Shown piece by piece: positions 48,010 to 55,959 of a stretch of DNA of 64,000 bases. The notes beneath the pieces were generated by a model that worked only from the letters and a program-made list of their open reading frames with translations, searched no databases and was not told where the DNA came from. The stretch covers positions 420,753-484,752 of the forward strand of contig NZ_LMHY01000012.1 of the NCBI RefSeq assembly GCF_001429045.1, read 5' to 3'. This DNA comes from Pseudomonas sp. Root71 (GTDB taxonomy: Bacteria > Pseudomonadota > Gammaproteobacteria > Pseudomonadales > Pseudomonadaceae). How positions within the stretch are numbered: the first letter of the stretch is position 1; every line of letters begins with the position of its first letter. A program made the position numbers and the translations under genes.

Positions 48010-49083
48010 ATGAACACCCTCTTTATGCATTGCCGGCCGGGCTTCGAAGGCGAAGTCTGTTCCGAGATTTCCGACCTCGCCGCGCGCTTGAACGTGGCCG
48101 GATATGCCAAGGCCAAGGCGGCAACTGCCTGCGCCGAGTTTGTCTGCACCGAAGAAGACGGCGCCGAGCGCCTGATGCGCGGGCAGCGTTTCGCCGAGCT
48201 GATCTTTCCGCGCCAGTGGGCTCGGGGGATCTTCATCGATCTGCCGGAAACCGACCGCATCAGTGTGATCCTTGCGCATATGGCGGACTTTCCTCTGTGC
48301 GGCAGCCTGTGGCTGGAAATGGTCGACACCAACGACGGCAAGGAACTGTCGAACTTCTGCAAGAAATTCGAAGTGCATCTGCGCAAGGCACTGATGGCGG
48401 CCGGCAAGCTGGTGGAAGATGCCCACAAACCGCGTTTGCTGTTGACGTTCAAGAGCGGCCGCGAAGTGTTCATGGGCCTGGCGGAGTCGAACAACTCGGC
48501 GATGTGGCCGATGGGCATTCCCCGTTTGAAGTTCCCCCGCGAGGCCCCGAGCCGCTCGACGCTGAAGCTGGAAGAGGCCTGGCACCACTTCATCCCGCGT
48601 GACCAGTGGGACGAACGCCTGCATGGCGACATGACCGGCGTTGACCTGGGTGCCGCCCCCGGTGGCTGGACCTGGCAACTGGTCAACCGCGGCATGCTGG
48701 TGACCGCCATCGACAACGGCCCGATGGCCGAAAGCCTGATGGACACCGGTCTGGTGCAGCACTTGATGGCTGACGGTTTCACCTTCAAGCCCAAGCAACC
48801 GGTGGACTGGATGGTCTGCGACATCGTCGAGAAGCCGGCGCGCAACGCTGCGATGCTGGAAGAGTGGATCGGCGACGGCCACTGCCGCGAGGCGGTGGTC
48901 AACCTCAAGCTGCCGATGAAACAGCGCTATGCCGAAGTGAAGCGCTTGCTCGAGCGCATTGCCGATGGCTTCAAGGCCCGGGGCATCAAGGTGGAGATCG
49001 GCTGCAAGCAGCTGTACCACGACCGCGAGGAAGTGACCTGCCATTTGCGCCGGCTGGATGTGAAGAAGCCGAAAACCCGCTGA
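48010..49083 (+). CDS. rlmM: 23S rRNA (cytidine(2498)-2'-O)-methyltransferase RlmM
   Basis: A 357-residue methyltransferase. N-terminal THUMP-like domain (MNTLFMHCRPGFEGEVCSEI) and a SAM-binding motif GVDLGAAPGGWTWQLVN (residues ~213-230), followed by MVCDIVEKPARNAAM. GGAGTAAGA precedes ATG 48010. Divergent from acnA, followed by tusA. Confidence 0.95.
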   Translation: MNTLFMHCRPGFEGEVCSEISDLAARLNVAGYAKAKAATACAEFVCTEEDGAERLMRGQRFAELIFPRQWARGIFIDLPETDRISVILAHMADFPLCGSLWLEMVDTNDGKELSNFCKKFEVHLRKALMAAGKLVEDAHKPRLLLTFKSGREVFMGLAESNNSAMWPMGIPRLKFPREAPSRSTLKLEEAWHHFIPRDQWDERLHGDMTGVDLGAAPGGWTWQLVNRGMLVTAIDNGPMAESLMDTGLVQHLMADGFTFKPKQPVDWMVCDIVEKPARNAAMLEEWIGDGHCREAVVNLKLPMKQRYAEVKRLLERIADGFKARGIKVEIGCKQLYHDREEVTCHLRRLDVKKPKTR

Positions 49084-49095
49084 TCACGCAAGTCC

Positions 49096-49189
49096 CTGTG
49101 GGAGCGAGCTTGCTCGCGATAGCGGTGGGTCAGTTGAAATCAATGTTGACTGACCTGACGCCATCGCGAGCAAGCTCGCTCCCACAGGG
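49096..49189. repeat. REPIN, GTGGGAGCGAGCTTGCTCGC variant, forward then reverse
   Basis: Inverted pair 13 bases after the rlmM stop, before tusA. Confidence 0.9.
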
Positions 49190-49261
49190 TACGGCGTTAT
49201 GCCATAGATGACGTTACACCCGGCAATGCGCGACAATGCCGGCCAGTTTCAGGAGTGAATC

Positions 49262-49513
49262 ATGAGTGAAATGCTTGATACGCCGGTAGACGGCACCCTC
49301 GACGCCACCGGCCTCAACTGCCCCGAGCCGGTGATGATGCTGCACCAGCACATCCGTGACCTGGTGCCCGGCGGCCTGCTCAAAGTAATCGCCACTGACC
49401 CCTCGACCCGTCGCGACATTCCCAAGTTCTGCGTGTTTCTCGACCATGAACTGGTGGCGCAGCACGAAGATGAGGGCACCTACCTCTACTGGATTCGCAA
49501 GAAGTCTGTTTAA
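49262..49513 (+). CDS. tusA: sulfur carrier protein TusA
   Basis: An 83-residue small protein of the TusA/SirA family that passes persulfide sulfur from IscS to partner proteins for tRNA thiolation and cofactor synthesis. The conserved CPEPVM site (Cys20) is the persulfide-carrying residue. AGGAGTG precedes ATG. Followed by a strong terminator shared with the convergent MATE gene. Confidence 0.95.
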   Translation: MSEMLDTPVDGTLDATGLNCPEPVMMLHQHIRDLVPGGLLKVIATDPSTRRDIPKFCVFLDHELVAQHEDEGTYLYWIRKKSV

Positions 49514-49521
49514 CGGTAGCC

Positions 49522-49555
49522 AAAAAAAGACCTGCAAAAGCAGGTCTTTTTGTTT
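49522..49555. terminator. bidirectional terminator between tusA and the MATE gene
   Basis: Stem AAAGACCTGC/GCAGGTCTTT with loop AAAA, flanked by A- and T-runs. Confidence 0.92.
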
Positions 49556-49561
49556 GTGCAA

Positions 49562-51001
49562 TCAACCCGCCGAGCGGCTGTTACGAATCCGTCGGCGCGC
49601 ACTGAGCGTCAGGCGGATCGACAGCATCAGCGCCGCACAGCTCAAACCGGCAATCAAGCCTTCCCACAGCCCGCTCGGGCCGCTGGCCGGACCGAACAAG
49701 TCGGTCAGTCCCAGCACGTAGCCGACCGGCAGGCCGATGCCCCAATAGGCGAACAAGGTCAGGATCATCGTCACCCGGGTGTCCTGGTATCCACGCAGCG
49801 CACCCGCGCAGATCACCTGGATGGCATCGGAAAACTGGTACAGCGCGGCGTACACAATCAACATCGACGCAATCTGGATCACGGCCTTGTCAGGCGTGTA
49901 GATCGACGCGATAGGTTCGCGCAGGAGCAGGATCAGGGCCGCCGAGAACGCCGCGAACACCAGTGCCGCGCCGAGCCCGACCTTCGCCGCGAAGCGCGCC
50001 TGCCAGGGATTACCGGCTCCCAGTGCCTGGCCGACGCGCACGGTCACCGCCATGCCCAGCGAATAAGGAATCATGAACAGCAACGAGCTGATATTCAGGG
50101 CGATTTGATGCCCGGCCACCACGGTGGAGCCAAGGCTGCCGATCAACAGGGCAATGACCGCGAAGATGCTGGACTCGGCGAACACGGCGATACCGATCGG
50201 CAGGCCAATGCTGACCAGACGCTTGATCACGGCCCATTTCGGGCGGTCGAAGCGTACCAGCACACGGGTGCGGGCATAGAAGGGGGCCCAGAAGGTCCAG
50301 CCGGCCATGCTCAACGCCATGAACCACATCACAATGCCGCTGGCCCAGCCGCACCCGACGCCGCCCAGGGCCGGTGCGCCGAAATGGCCATAGATCAACG
50401 TGTAGTTCAACGGGATGTTCAGCAGTAGCCCGCACAAGCCGATGACCATGCTCGGGCGGGTACGGCCCATGCCATCGCTGTAGCAGCGCAGCACGTAATA
50501 AAACGCCATGCCCGGCAAGCCGAAGGCGATCCCGTGCAGGTACCCCATGCTCGGCTCGATCAATTGCGGATCGACTTTCATCCAGTGCAGGATTGGCTCG
50601 GCGCCGAGCAGCAGGCCACTGCCGATCAACCCGACACACAGTGCCAGCCACAGCGCCTGGCGTACCAGCGGGCCGATTTCGTCAAGTTGCCCGGCGCCAA
50701 AGCGTTGCGCGACCTTGGGGGTGGTGGCCAGCAGGACGCCGGACATCAACAGGTAGACCGGAATCCAGATCGAATTGCCCAAGGCCACCGAGGCCAGGTC
50801 CCGTGGGCTGACGCGGCCGGCCATCACCGCATCGACGAAGCCCATGGCCGTGGTTGCCAGTTGCGCGATCATGATCGGCAGGGCCAGGCTGAGCAGGCCT
50901 TTTAGCTCCAGGCGAACGGGGGTCGTCCGCGCCGGAGCAATGGCGGCGGTATTCTCAATTACAGGATTCAATGGCGAAACGTCCAAAAGGTATTGATGCA
51001 C
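49562..51001 (-). CDS. MATE family multidrug efflux transporter (NorM/PmpM-like)
   Basis: A polytopic inner-membrane protein of about 479 residues with 12 hydrophobic segments in two halves. N-terminal GLLSLALPIMIAQLATTAMG and the conserved IPVYLLMSGVLLATTPKVAQ and AVFAESSIFAVIALLIGSLG segments match NorM-type cation-drug antiporters. The open frame begins at a GTG (51001) with no clear ribosome site; a TTG ten codons later (51001-30) is an alternative start. Substrates are inferred from the family only. Confidence 0.88.
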   Translation of the reverse strand: MHQYLLDVSPLNPVIENTAAIAPARTTPVRLELKGLLSLALPIMIAQLATTAMGFVDAVMAGRVSPRDLASVALGNSIWIPVYLLMSGVLLATTPKVAQRFGAGQLDEIGPLVRQALWLALCVGLIGSGLLLGAEPILHWMKVDPQLIEPSMGYLHGIAFGLPGMAFYYVLRCYSDGMGRTRPSMVIGLCGLLLNIPLNYTLIYGHFGAPALGGVGCGWASGIVMWFMALSMAGWTFWAPFYARTRVLVRFDRPKWAVIKRLVSIGLPIGIAVFAESSIFAVIALLIGSLGSTVVAGHQIALNISSLLFMIPYSLGMAVTVRVGQALGAGNPWQARFAAKVGLGAALVFAAFSAALILLLREPIASIYTPDKAVIQIASMLIVYAALYQFSDAIQVICAGALRGYQDTRVTMILTLFAYWGIGLPVGYVLGLTDLFGPASGPSGLWEGLIAGLSCAALMLSIRLTLSARRRIRNSRSAG

Positions 51002-51069
51002 AGGCGCGCATTCTACGCGTTGACGCGGCAGTCAGGAAAAGACCCGTGTTACCGATTTGTAATCAAAAC

Positions 51070-51160
51070 CTGTGGGAGCGGGTTTGCTCGCGAAGGGGGA
51101 GTGTCAGTCACCATTAATGTTGCCTGGCACACTGCTTTCGCGAGCAAGCCCGCTCCCACA
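51070..51160. repeat. REPIN, GTGGGAGCGGGCTTGCTCGC family, forward then reverse
   Basis: Inverted pair (left copy GGTTTGCTCG variant) between the MATE gene and pdxB, in the divergent promoter region. Confidence 0.88.
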
Positions 51161-51253
51161 AAGTAACTTGCGCTTCAGACACAAGTGAACAATGCCCGCT
51201 GGCCCACCACCCGCATCTACGCCTAAACTGCCGATCCGCCAAAGGAGCCTGCC

Positions 51254-52396
51254 ATGCTGATTGTTGCCGACGAAAATATCCCCCTGCTCGATGCCTTCTT
51301 CGAGGGTTTCGGCGAAATCCGCCGGGTACCGGGTCGTGCCATCGACCGCGCCACGGTCGAGCAGGCCGATGTTCTGTTGGTGCGTTCGGTGACCAACGTC
51401 AATCGCGCTCTGCTCGAGGGCAGCAAGGTGCGCTTTGTCGGTACGTGCACCATCGGCACCGATCATCTGGACCTGAATTACTTCAAACAGGCCGGCATCA
51501 CCTGGTCCAGCGCACCGGGCTGCAATGCCCGTGGCGTGGTCGACTATGTGCTCGGCAGCCTGCTGACCCTGGCCGAAATCGAAGGCGTCGACCTGACCCG
51601 GCGTACTTACGGGGTGGTTGGTGCTGGCGAAGTGGGTGGGCGGCTGGTCAAGGTCCTGCAAGGCCTGGGCTGGAAAGTGCTGGTGTGCGATCCACCTCGG
51701 CAAGCGGCGCAAGGAGGGGATTACGTCAACCTCGAGCAGATCATCGATGAGTGCGACGTCATCAGCCTGCACACGCCATTGACTAAGCAGGGCCAGCAAT
51801 CGACCTGGCACTTGTTCGATGAACAACGTCTGAATCAGCTCCGGTCCGGCACCTGGCTGATCAACGCCAGTCGCGGGCCGGTGGTCAACAACGCGGCACT
51901 GCGCGATGTGCTGCTGGAGCGCGAAGACCTGCAAGCAGTGCTCGATGTCTGGGAAGGCGAGCCTGAGGTCGACGTGGCGCTGGCCGAGCTCTGCGTGCTG
52001 GCAACGCCACACATTGCCGGTTACAGCCTCGACGGCAAGCAGCGGGGCACCGCGCAGATTTATCAGGCGTATTGCGATTTCCTCGGGCAACCGGCCCGCG
52101 TCAGCCTGGGCGATTTGCTACCGGCACCGTGGCTTTCGCACGTGACCCTCAATGCCCAAAGCGACCCGGCCTGGGCGTTGGCGATGCTGTGCCGTGGCGT
52201 GTATGACCCGCGTCGTGACGATGCCGATTTCCGTCGCAGTCTTGTCGGCAGTGTCAGCGAGCAGCGTGCGGCATTCGATGTGTTGCGCAAGCAATACCCG
52301 TCGCGCCGCGAGATCGACGGGTTGCAGGTGCGGATCGAGGGGGATGCGCCGCAGTTGCAGCGTATTGTGGCGGCGTTGGGGGCGACACTGGTTTAA
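51254..52396 (+). CDS. pdxB: 4-phosphoerythronate dehydrogenase
   Basis: A 380-residue D-2-hydroxyacid dehydrogenase in pyridoxal phosphate synthesis, oxidising 4-phosphoerythronate. NAD-binding [20 protein letters not shown], catalytic region [12 protein letters not shown] (Arg), [11 protein letters not shown] (Glu) and ATPHIAGYS (His). The C-terminal dimerisation domain (~290-380) is present. AAAGGAG precedes ATG. Confidence 0.96.
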   Translation: MLIVADENIPLLDAFFEGFGEIRRVPGRAIDRATVEQADVLLVRSVTNVNRALLEGSKVRFVGTCTIGTDHLDLNYFKQAGITWSSAPGCNARGVVDYVLGSLLTLAEIEGVDLTRRTYGVVGAGEVGGRLVKVLQGLGWKVLVCDPPRQAAQGGDYVNLEQIIDECDVISLHTPLTKQGQQSTWHLFDEQRLNQLRSGTWLINASRGPVVNNAALRDVLLEREDLQAVLDVWEGEPEVDVALAELCVLATPHIAGYSLDGKQRGTAQIYQAYCDFLGQPARVSLGDLLPAPWLSHVTLNAQSDPAWALAMLCRGVYDPRRDDADFRRSLVGSVSEQRAAFDVLRKQYPSRREIDGLQVRIEGDAPQLQRIVAALGATLV

Positions 52397-52412
52397 AGAC
52401 CGCATTGGCCTT

Positions 52413-52507
52413 ATCGCGGGCAAGCCCGCTCCCACAGGAGCCGCGTTGGATACAAATGTTGTGTACGACCCGGATCCCCTGTGGGAGCGGGCTTGCTCGC
52501 GAAGGGC
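52413..52507. repeat. REPIN, GTGGGAGCGGGCTTGC variants, reverse then forward
   Basis: Inverted pair between the pdxB stop and the small-protein terminator; the inner arms differ (TTGCCCGCGA versus TTGCTCGCGA). Confidence 0.85.
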
Positions 52508-52540
52508 GCGCCACAGTCCCGGATTGGATAAGCAGGCATA

Positions 52541-52567
52541 AAAAACCCGGCCAACAATGGGCCGGGT
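52541..52567 (-). terminator. terminator of the 59-residue protein gene
   Basis: Minus-strand stem GACCCGGCC/GGCCGGGT followed by T5. Confidence 0.85.
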
Positions 52568-52586
52568 CAAGAAGACGGTGGCTATA

Positions 52587-52766
52587 TCACTTTTGTTCGG
52601 CAGGTTTGACCAATCGCTTTTCCAGTTCGCTGCAAGCTTTCTGGATCATTTCTTCAGTGATCGGTACTTCGCGACCCTGCTCGTCAATAATCGAGCAACC
52701 CAGAGACTGGTCTGGTTGCGTGCGGATCACTTGAATCTTGTCATCGCTGCTGTGTTGCAAGGACAT
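52587..52766 (-). CDS. small conserved protein of unknown function
   Basis: A 59-residue soluble protein (MSLQHSSDDKIQVIRTQPDQ...) with an acidic middle and a charged C-terminal helix (EEMIQKACSELEKRLVK). GAGGAGA precedes ATG 52766, and a well-formed terminator follows, which supports it as a real gene despite its size. No domain is recognised. It sits between pdxB and an ABC exporter on its own promoter. Confidence 0.75.
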   Translation of the reverse strand: MSLQHSSDDKIQVIRTQPDQSLGCSIIDEQGREVPITEEMIQKACSELEKRLVKPAEQK

Positions 52767-53026
52767 GGCCTGTCTCCTCATCAGGTTGTTAGCTCACTGT
52801 AGAACCGCCAGGTGACCGGGCTATGACAACTCCCTGCGATCTTTCCGGGGGGACAGAACCAGTCCAGCAGAAATGCCTTCGCCTGGCTACCCGAACTTTA
52901 GACCAATAGCGTCTAGCCTCTAGTGTTGGTGGACATAATCAACCGGACTCATTGTGATTTGCAGCGAGCCACCCCATTGAGCGGTATAGGCTGACCCTAA
53001 TGACTGCCTTGTCCAGGATAATTACG

Positions 53027-54793
53027 ATGCTCTCTGCCCGTCACCGCCGTGCCATTCGCCTGGCCAGCCGTTTCATTGCGCCGTATCGCTGGCAGGCCAT
53101 TGGCGCCTTGCTGGCGTTGATCGCCACCGCCGGCATCACCTTGTCCATGGGGCAGGGCATCCGCCTGCTGGTGGACAAGGGGTTCATGACCCAGTCACCG
53201 CACCTGCTCAATCAGTCCATCGGTCTGTTCATGGTACTGGTGGCGGGGTTGGCGATCGGAACCTTTGCACGGTTTTACCTGGTGTCGTGGATCGGCGAGC
53301 GCTGCGTCGCCGACATCCGCCGCAACGTGTTCAATCACCTGATTTACCTGCATCCGGGGTTTTACGAAGACAATCGCAGCTCGGAAATCCAGTCCCGCCT
53401 GACCGCCGACACCACGCTGCTGCAATCGGTCATCGGCTCTTCGCTGTCGTTGTTCCTGCGCAATCTGTTGATGGTGATCGGCGGGATCATCCTGTTGTTC
53501 ATCACCAACCCCAAGCTCACCAGCATCGTGGTGGTTGCCTTGCCCCTGGTGATCGCGCCGATCCTGATCTTCGGGCGCCGGGTGCGTAACCTCTCACGCC
53601 TGAGCCAGGACCGGATTGCCGATATCGGCAGCTATGTGTCCGAAACCCTGGGCCAGATCAAGACCGTGCAGGCCTACAACCATCAGGCCCAGGACGAGCG
53701 CCGGTTTGCCGTGACCGTGGAAGAGGCGTTCAACACCGCACGCAAGCGCATCTTCCAGCGGGCATGGCTGATTACCCTGGTGATCGTGCTGGTATTGGGC
53801 GCGGTCGGGGTGATGCTCTGGGTCGGCGGCATGGACGTCATCGCCGGGCGGATTTCCGCCGGCGAGCTGGCGGCGTTCGTGTTCTACAGCCTGATCGTCG
53901 GCAGCGCGTTCGGTACCTTGAGCGAAGTGATTGGCGAGTTGCAGCGGGCAGCCGGCGCGGCCGAGCGGATTGCCGAGTTGCTGCGCTCAGAAAACATCAT
54001 CCTGGCGCCAGTGGCGGGCGCGGTGAAACTGCCCGAGCGTGTCGAAGGCCAGTTGCAACTGCACAATGTGCGTTTTTCCTACCCGTCGCGGCCGCAAAGC
54101 TATGCTGTCGACGGCTTGAGCCTGACCGTCAATGCTGGTGAGACGCTGGCGCTGGTCGGGCCATCAGGGGCCGGTAAATCCACGGTGTATGACTTGCTGC
54201 TGCGATTTTACGACCCGGCCGAAGGGCGCATCCTGCTCGATGGCGTGCCATTGACTCAACTCGACCCGCTGGACCTGCGCCGCTGTTTCGCCCTGGTGTC
54301 GCAAACCCCGGCGCTGTTTTTCGGCAGCATTGAAGAAAACATTCGCTACGGCAATCCACAGGCGACCTTGGCCGAGGTGCAGGAGGCGGCAAAAATCGCT
54401 TACGCCCATGACTTTATCGAAGCCATGCCCAACGGTTACCAGACTCATCTGGGGGACGGCGGTCTCGGCTTGTCCGGTGGCCAGCGCCAACGCCTGGCCA
54501 TCGCCCGCGCGTTGCTGGTGGACGCGCCGATCCTGCTCCTGGACGAAGCCACCAGCGCCCTCGATGCCCAGAGCGAACACCTGATCCAGCAGGCGCTGCC
54601 AAGCCTGATGAAAAACCGCACCACCCTGGTGATAGCCCATCGCCTGGCCACGGTGAAAAACGCCGATCGCATCGCAGTGATGGATCAGGGGAAGCTGGTA
54701 GCGGTGGGCACGCATCAGGAGCTTATCGCCAGTAATGCGTTGTATGCGCGGTTGGCGGCGTTGCAGTTTAGTGATGGACATGAAGCGGCATGA
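53027..54793 (+). CDS. ABC exporter, MsbA/ABCB-type half transporter
   Basis: A 588-residue fused transmembrane/ATPase protein; it would act as a homodimer. Six hydrophobic segments (1-300) then an ATPase domain with Walker A GPSGAGKSTVYDL, signature LSGGQRQRLAIARALL and Walker B PILLLDEATSALD. ATG 53027 (MLSARHRRAIRLASRF) has AGGA 9 bases upstream and is preferred over the ATG at 53000. Substrate unknown; lipid or drug export typical of the class. Preceded by a 260-base gap with no gene. Confidence 0.9.
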   Translation: MLSARHRRAIRLASRFIAPYRWQAIGALLALIATAGITLSMGQGIRLLVDKGFMTQSPHLLNQSIGLFMVLVAGLAIGTFARFYLVSWIGERCVADIRRNVFNHLIYLHPGFYEDNRSSEIQSRLTADTTLLQSVIGSSLSLFLRNLLMVIGGIILLFITNPKLTSIVVVALPLVIAPILIFGRRVRNLSRLSQDRIADIGSYVSETLGQIKTVQAYNHQAQDERRFAVTVEEAFNTARKRIFQRAWLITLVIVLVLGAVGVMLWVGGMDVIAGRISAGELAAFVFYSLIVGSAFGTLSEVIGELQRAAGAAERIAELLRSENIILAPVAGAVKLPERVEGQLQLHNVRFSYPSRPQSYAVDGLSLTVNAGETLALVGPSGAGKSTVYDLLLRFYDPAEGRILLDGVPLTQLDPLDLRRCFALVSQTPALFFGSIEENIRYGNPQATLAEVQEAAKIAYAHDFIEAMPNGYQTHLGDGGLGLSGGQRQRLAIARALLVDAPILLLDEATSALDAQSEHLIQQALPSLMKNRTTLVIAHRLATVKNADRIAVMDQGKLVAVGTHQELIASNALYARLAALQFSDGHEAA

Positions 54794-54861
54794 ATGACTA
54801 CTGATGAATGACGCCCGGTTCGGGCATTATGTCGTCCTCTGTTATGAGCCCGGATGAGGAT

Positions 54862-55905
54862 ATGAGCCGTTATCAACCACCGCTGACCTTGACGACGAAA
54901 ATGTTGTCGCTGATCGCCGATATCAGCGAACAGATCGGTCAGCTTACGGCTATGGACGAACGCCTGCAGACACCTCAGTTACGTCGTGGCAATCGGATTC
55001 GAACGATTCAGGCTTCTTTGGCCATCGAAAACAATTCGCTGAGCATCGAGCAGGTGACTGCCGTTCTGGCAGGGCAGCGTGTGCTGGGGTTGCCTCGGGA
55101 AATCCAGGAAGTACGAAATGCGTTTGCTGCTTACGAAGCCATGCCTGATTGGCAGCCAAGTAGCCGGACCGATTTACTGCGTGCCCATGAATTACTGATG
55201 GGCGGATTGATTGATGAATACGGGCAGTTTCGTCGAACCGGCGTGGGTATCTATCGTGGCGATAAGTTGATCCATATGGCGCCGCCGCCGAGTCGCGTTG
55301 TGCACTTGATTGATGACTTGTTGGCGTGGCTTGGTGCCTCGGACTGGCATCCGCTGATTACCAGCTGCGTCTTTCATTATGAATTTGAGTTCATCCATCC
55401 CTTCGCTGACGGTAACGGACGTATGGGACGCCTTTGGCAAACCCTGATACTCAGTCAGTGGCGCCCGGTATTATCTTATTTGCCGGTTGAGGCCGTGATT
55501 CGGGATCAGCAGGAGGCGTACTACGCGGCATTGTCGGCGGCCGATCTTTTGGCCGAATCAACGCCTTTCGTAGAGTTCATGTTGCGAGCCATGAGCCTTG
55601 CACTATCGGAGGCGGTACAGGGTGAGCCAGAAATCGACCCAGTAACCGACCCAGTAAGCGACCCAGTAGAGAAGTTGCTTTCTGCGCTGCATCTTAACGG
55701 TCCGCGAAAGATCAGCGAATTGATGGCTGACATCGGATTGGTGCACAAGGCGACCTTTCGGACTAACTATCTCAGGCCTGCATTAGCGGTCGAATGGATA
55801 GAGATGACCCATCCTGAGTCGCCAAGTAGTCCAGCACAAAAGTATCGCCTGACCCAGCTTGGAAAACAGGTCTTCGCACGGCTCAAGTCGGCAAAGAAAT
55901 TCTGA
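54862..55905 (+). CDS. Fic family protein (AMPylator-like), class II
   Basis: A 347-residue Fic-domain protein. Active-site motif HPFADGNGRMGR (His179-Arg190) is intact, as in enzymes that AMPylate target proteins. An N-terminal inhibitory helix SLAIEN (Ser52, Glu56, Asn57) matches the class II self-inhibitory motif. The C-terminal third (~270-345) looks like a winged helix. Between them a DPV repeat (DPVTDPVSDPV, residues 259-269) is encoded by three near-identical 12-base units. ATG 54862 with GAGG upstream is preferred over in-frame ATGs at 54808 and 54844. Its codons look more AT-rich than the neighbours, suggesting acquisition. Confidence 0.87.
   Translation: MSRYQPPLTLTTKMLSLIADISEQIGQLTAMDERLQTPQLRRGNRIRTIQASLAIENNSLSIEQVTAVLAGQRVLGLPREIQEVRNAFAAYEAMPDWQPSSRTDLLRAHELLMGGLIDEYGQFRRTGVGIYRGDKLIHMAPPPSRVVHLIDDLLAWLGASDWHPLITSCVFHYEFEFIHPFADGNGRMGRLWQTLILSQWRPVLSYLPVEAVIRDQQEAYYAALSAADLLAESTPFVEFMLRAMSLALSEAVQGEPEIDPVTDPVSDPVEKLLSALHLNGPRKISELMADIGLVHKATFRTNYLRPALAVEWIEMTHPESPSSPAQKYRLTQLGKQVFARLKSAKKF
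55636..55671 (+). repeat. three 12-base tandem units inside the Fic gene
   Basis: GACCCAGTAACC, GACCCAGTAAGC and GACCCAGTAGAG in phase, encoding a DPV linker. Copy number change would lengthen or shorten the linker without a frameshift. Confidence 0.8.
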
Positions 55906-55910
55906 GCAAC

Positions 55911-55944
55911 AAAAAAGCCCGCATCTGTGATGCGGGCTTTTTTT
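55911..55944. terminator. bidirectional terminator between the Fic gene and slt
   Basis: Stem AAAGCCCGCATC/GATGCGGGCTTT with loop TGT, flanked by A- and T-runs; the two genes converge here. Confidence 0.93.
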
Positions 55945-55959
55945 GCGGGTCGATTTGAA

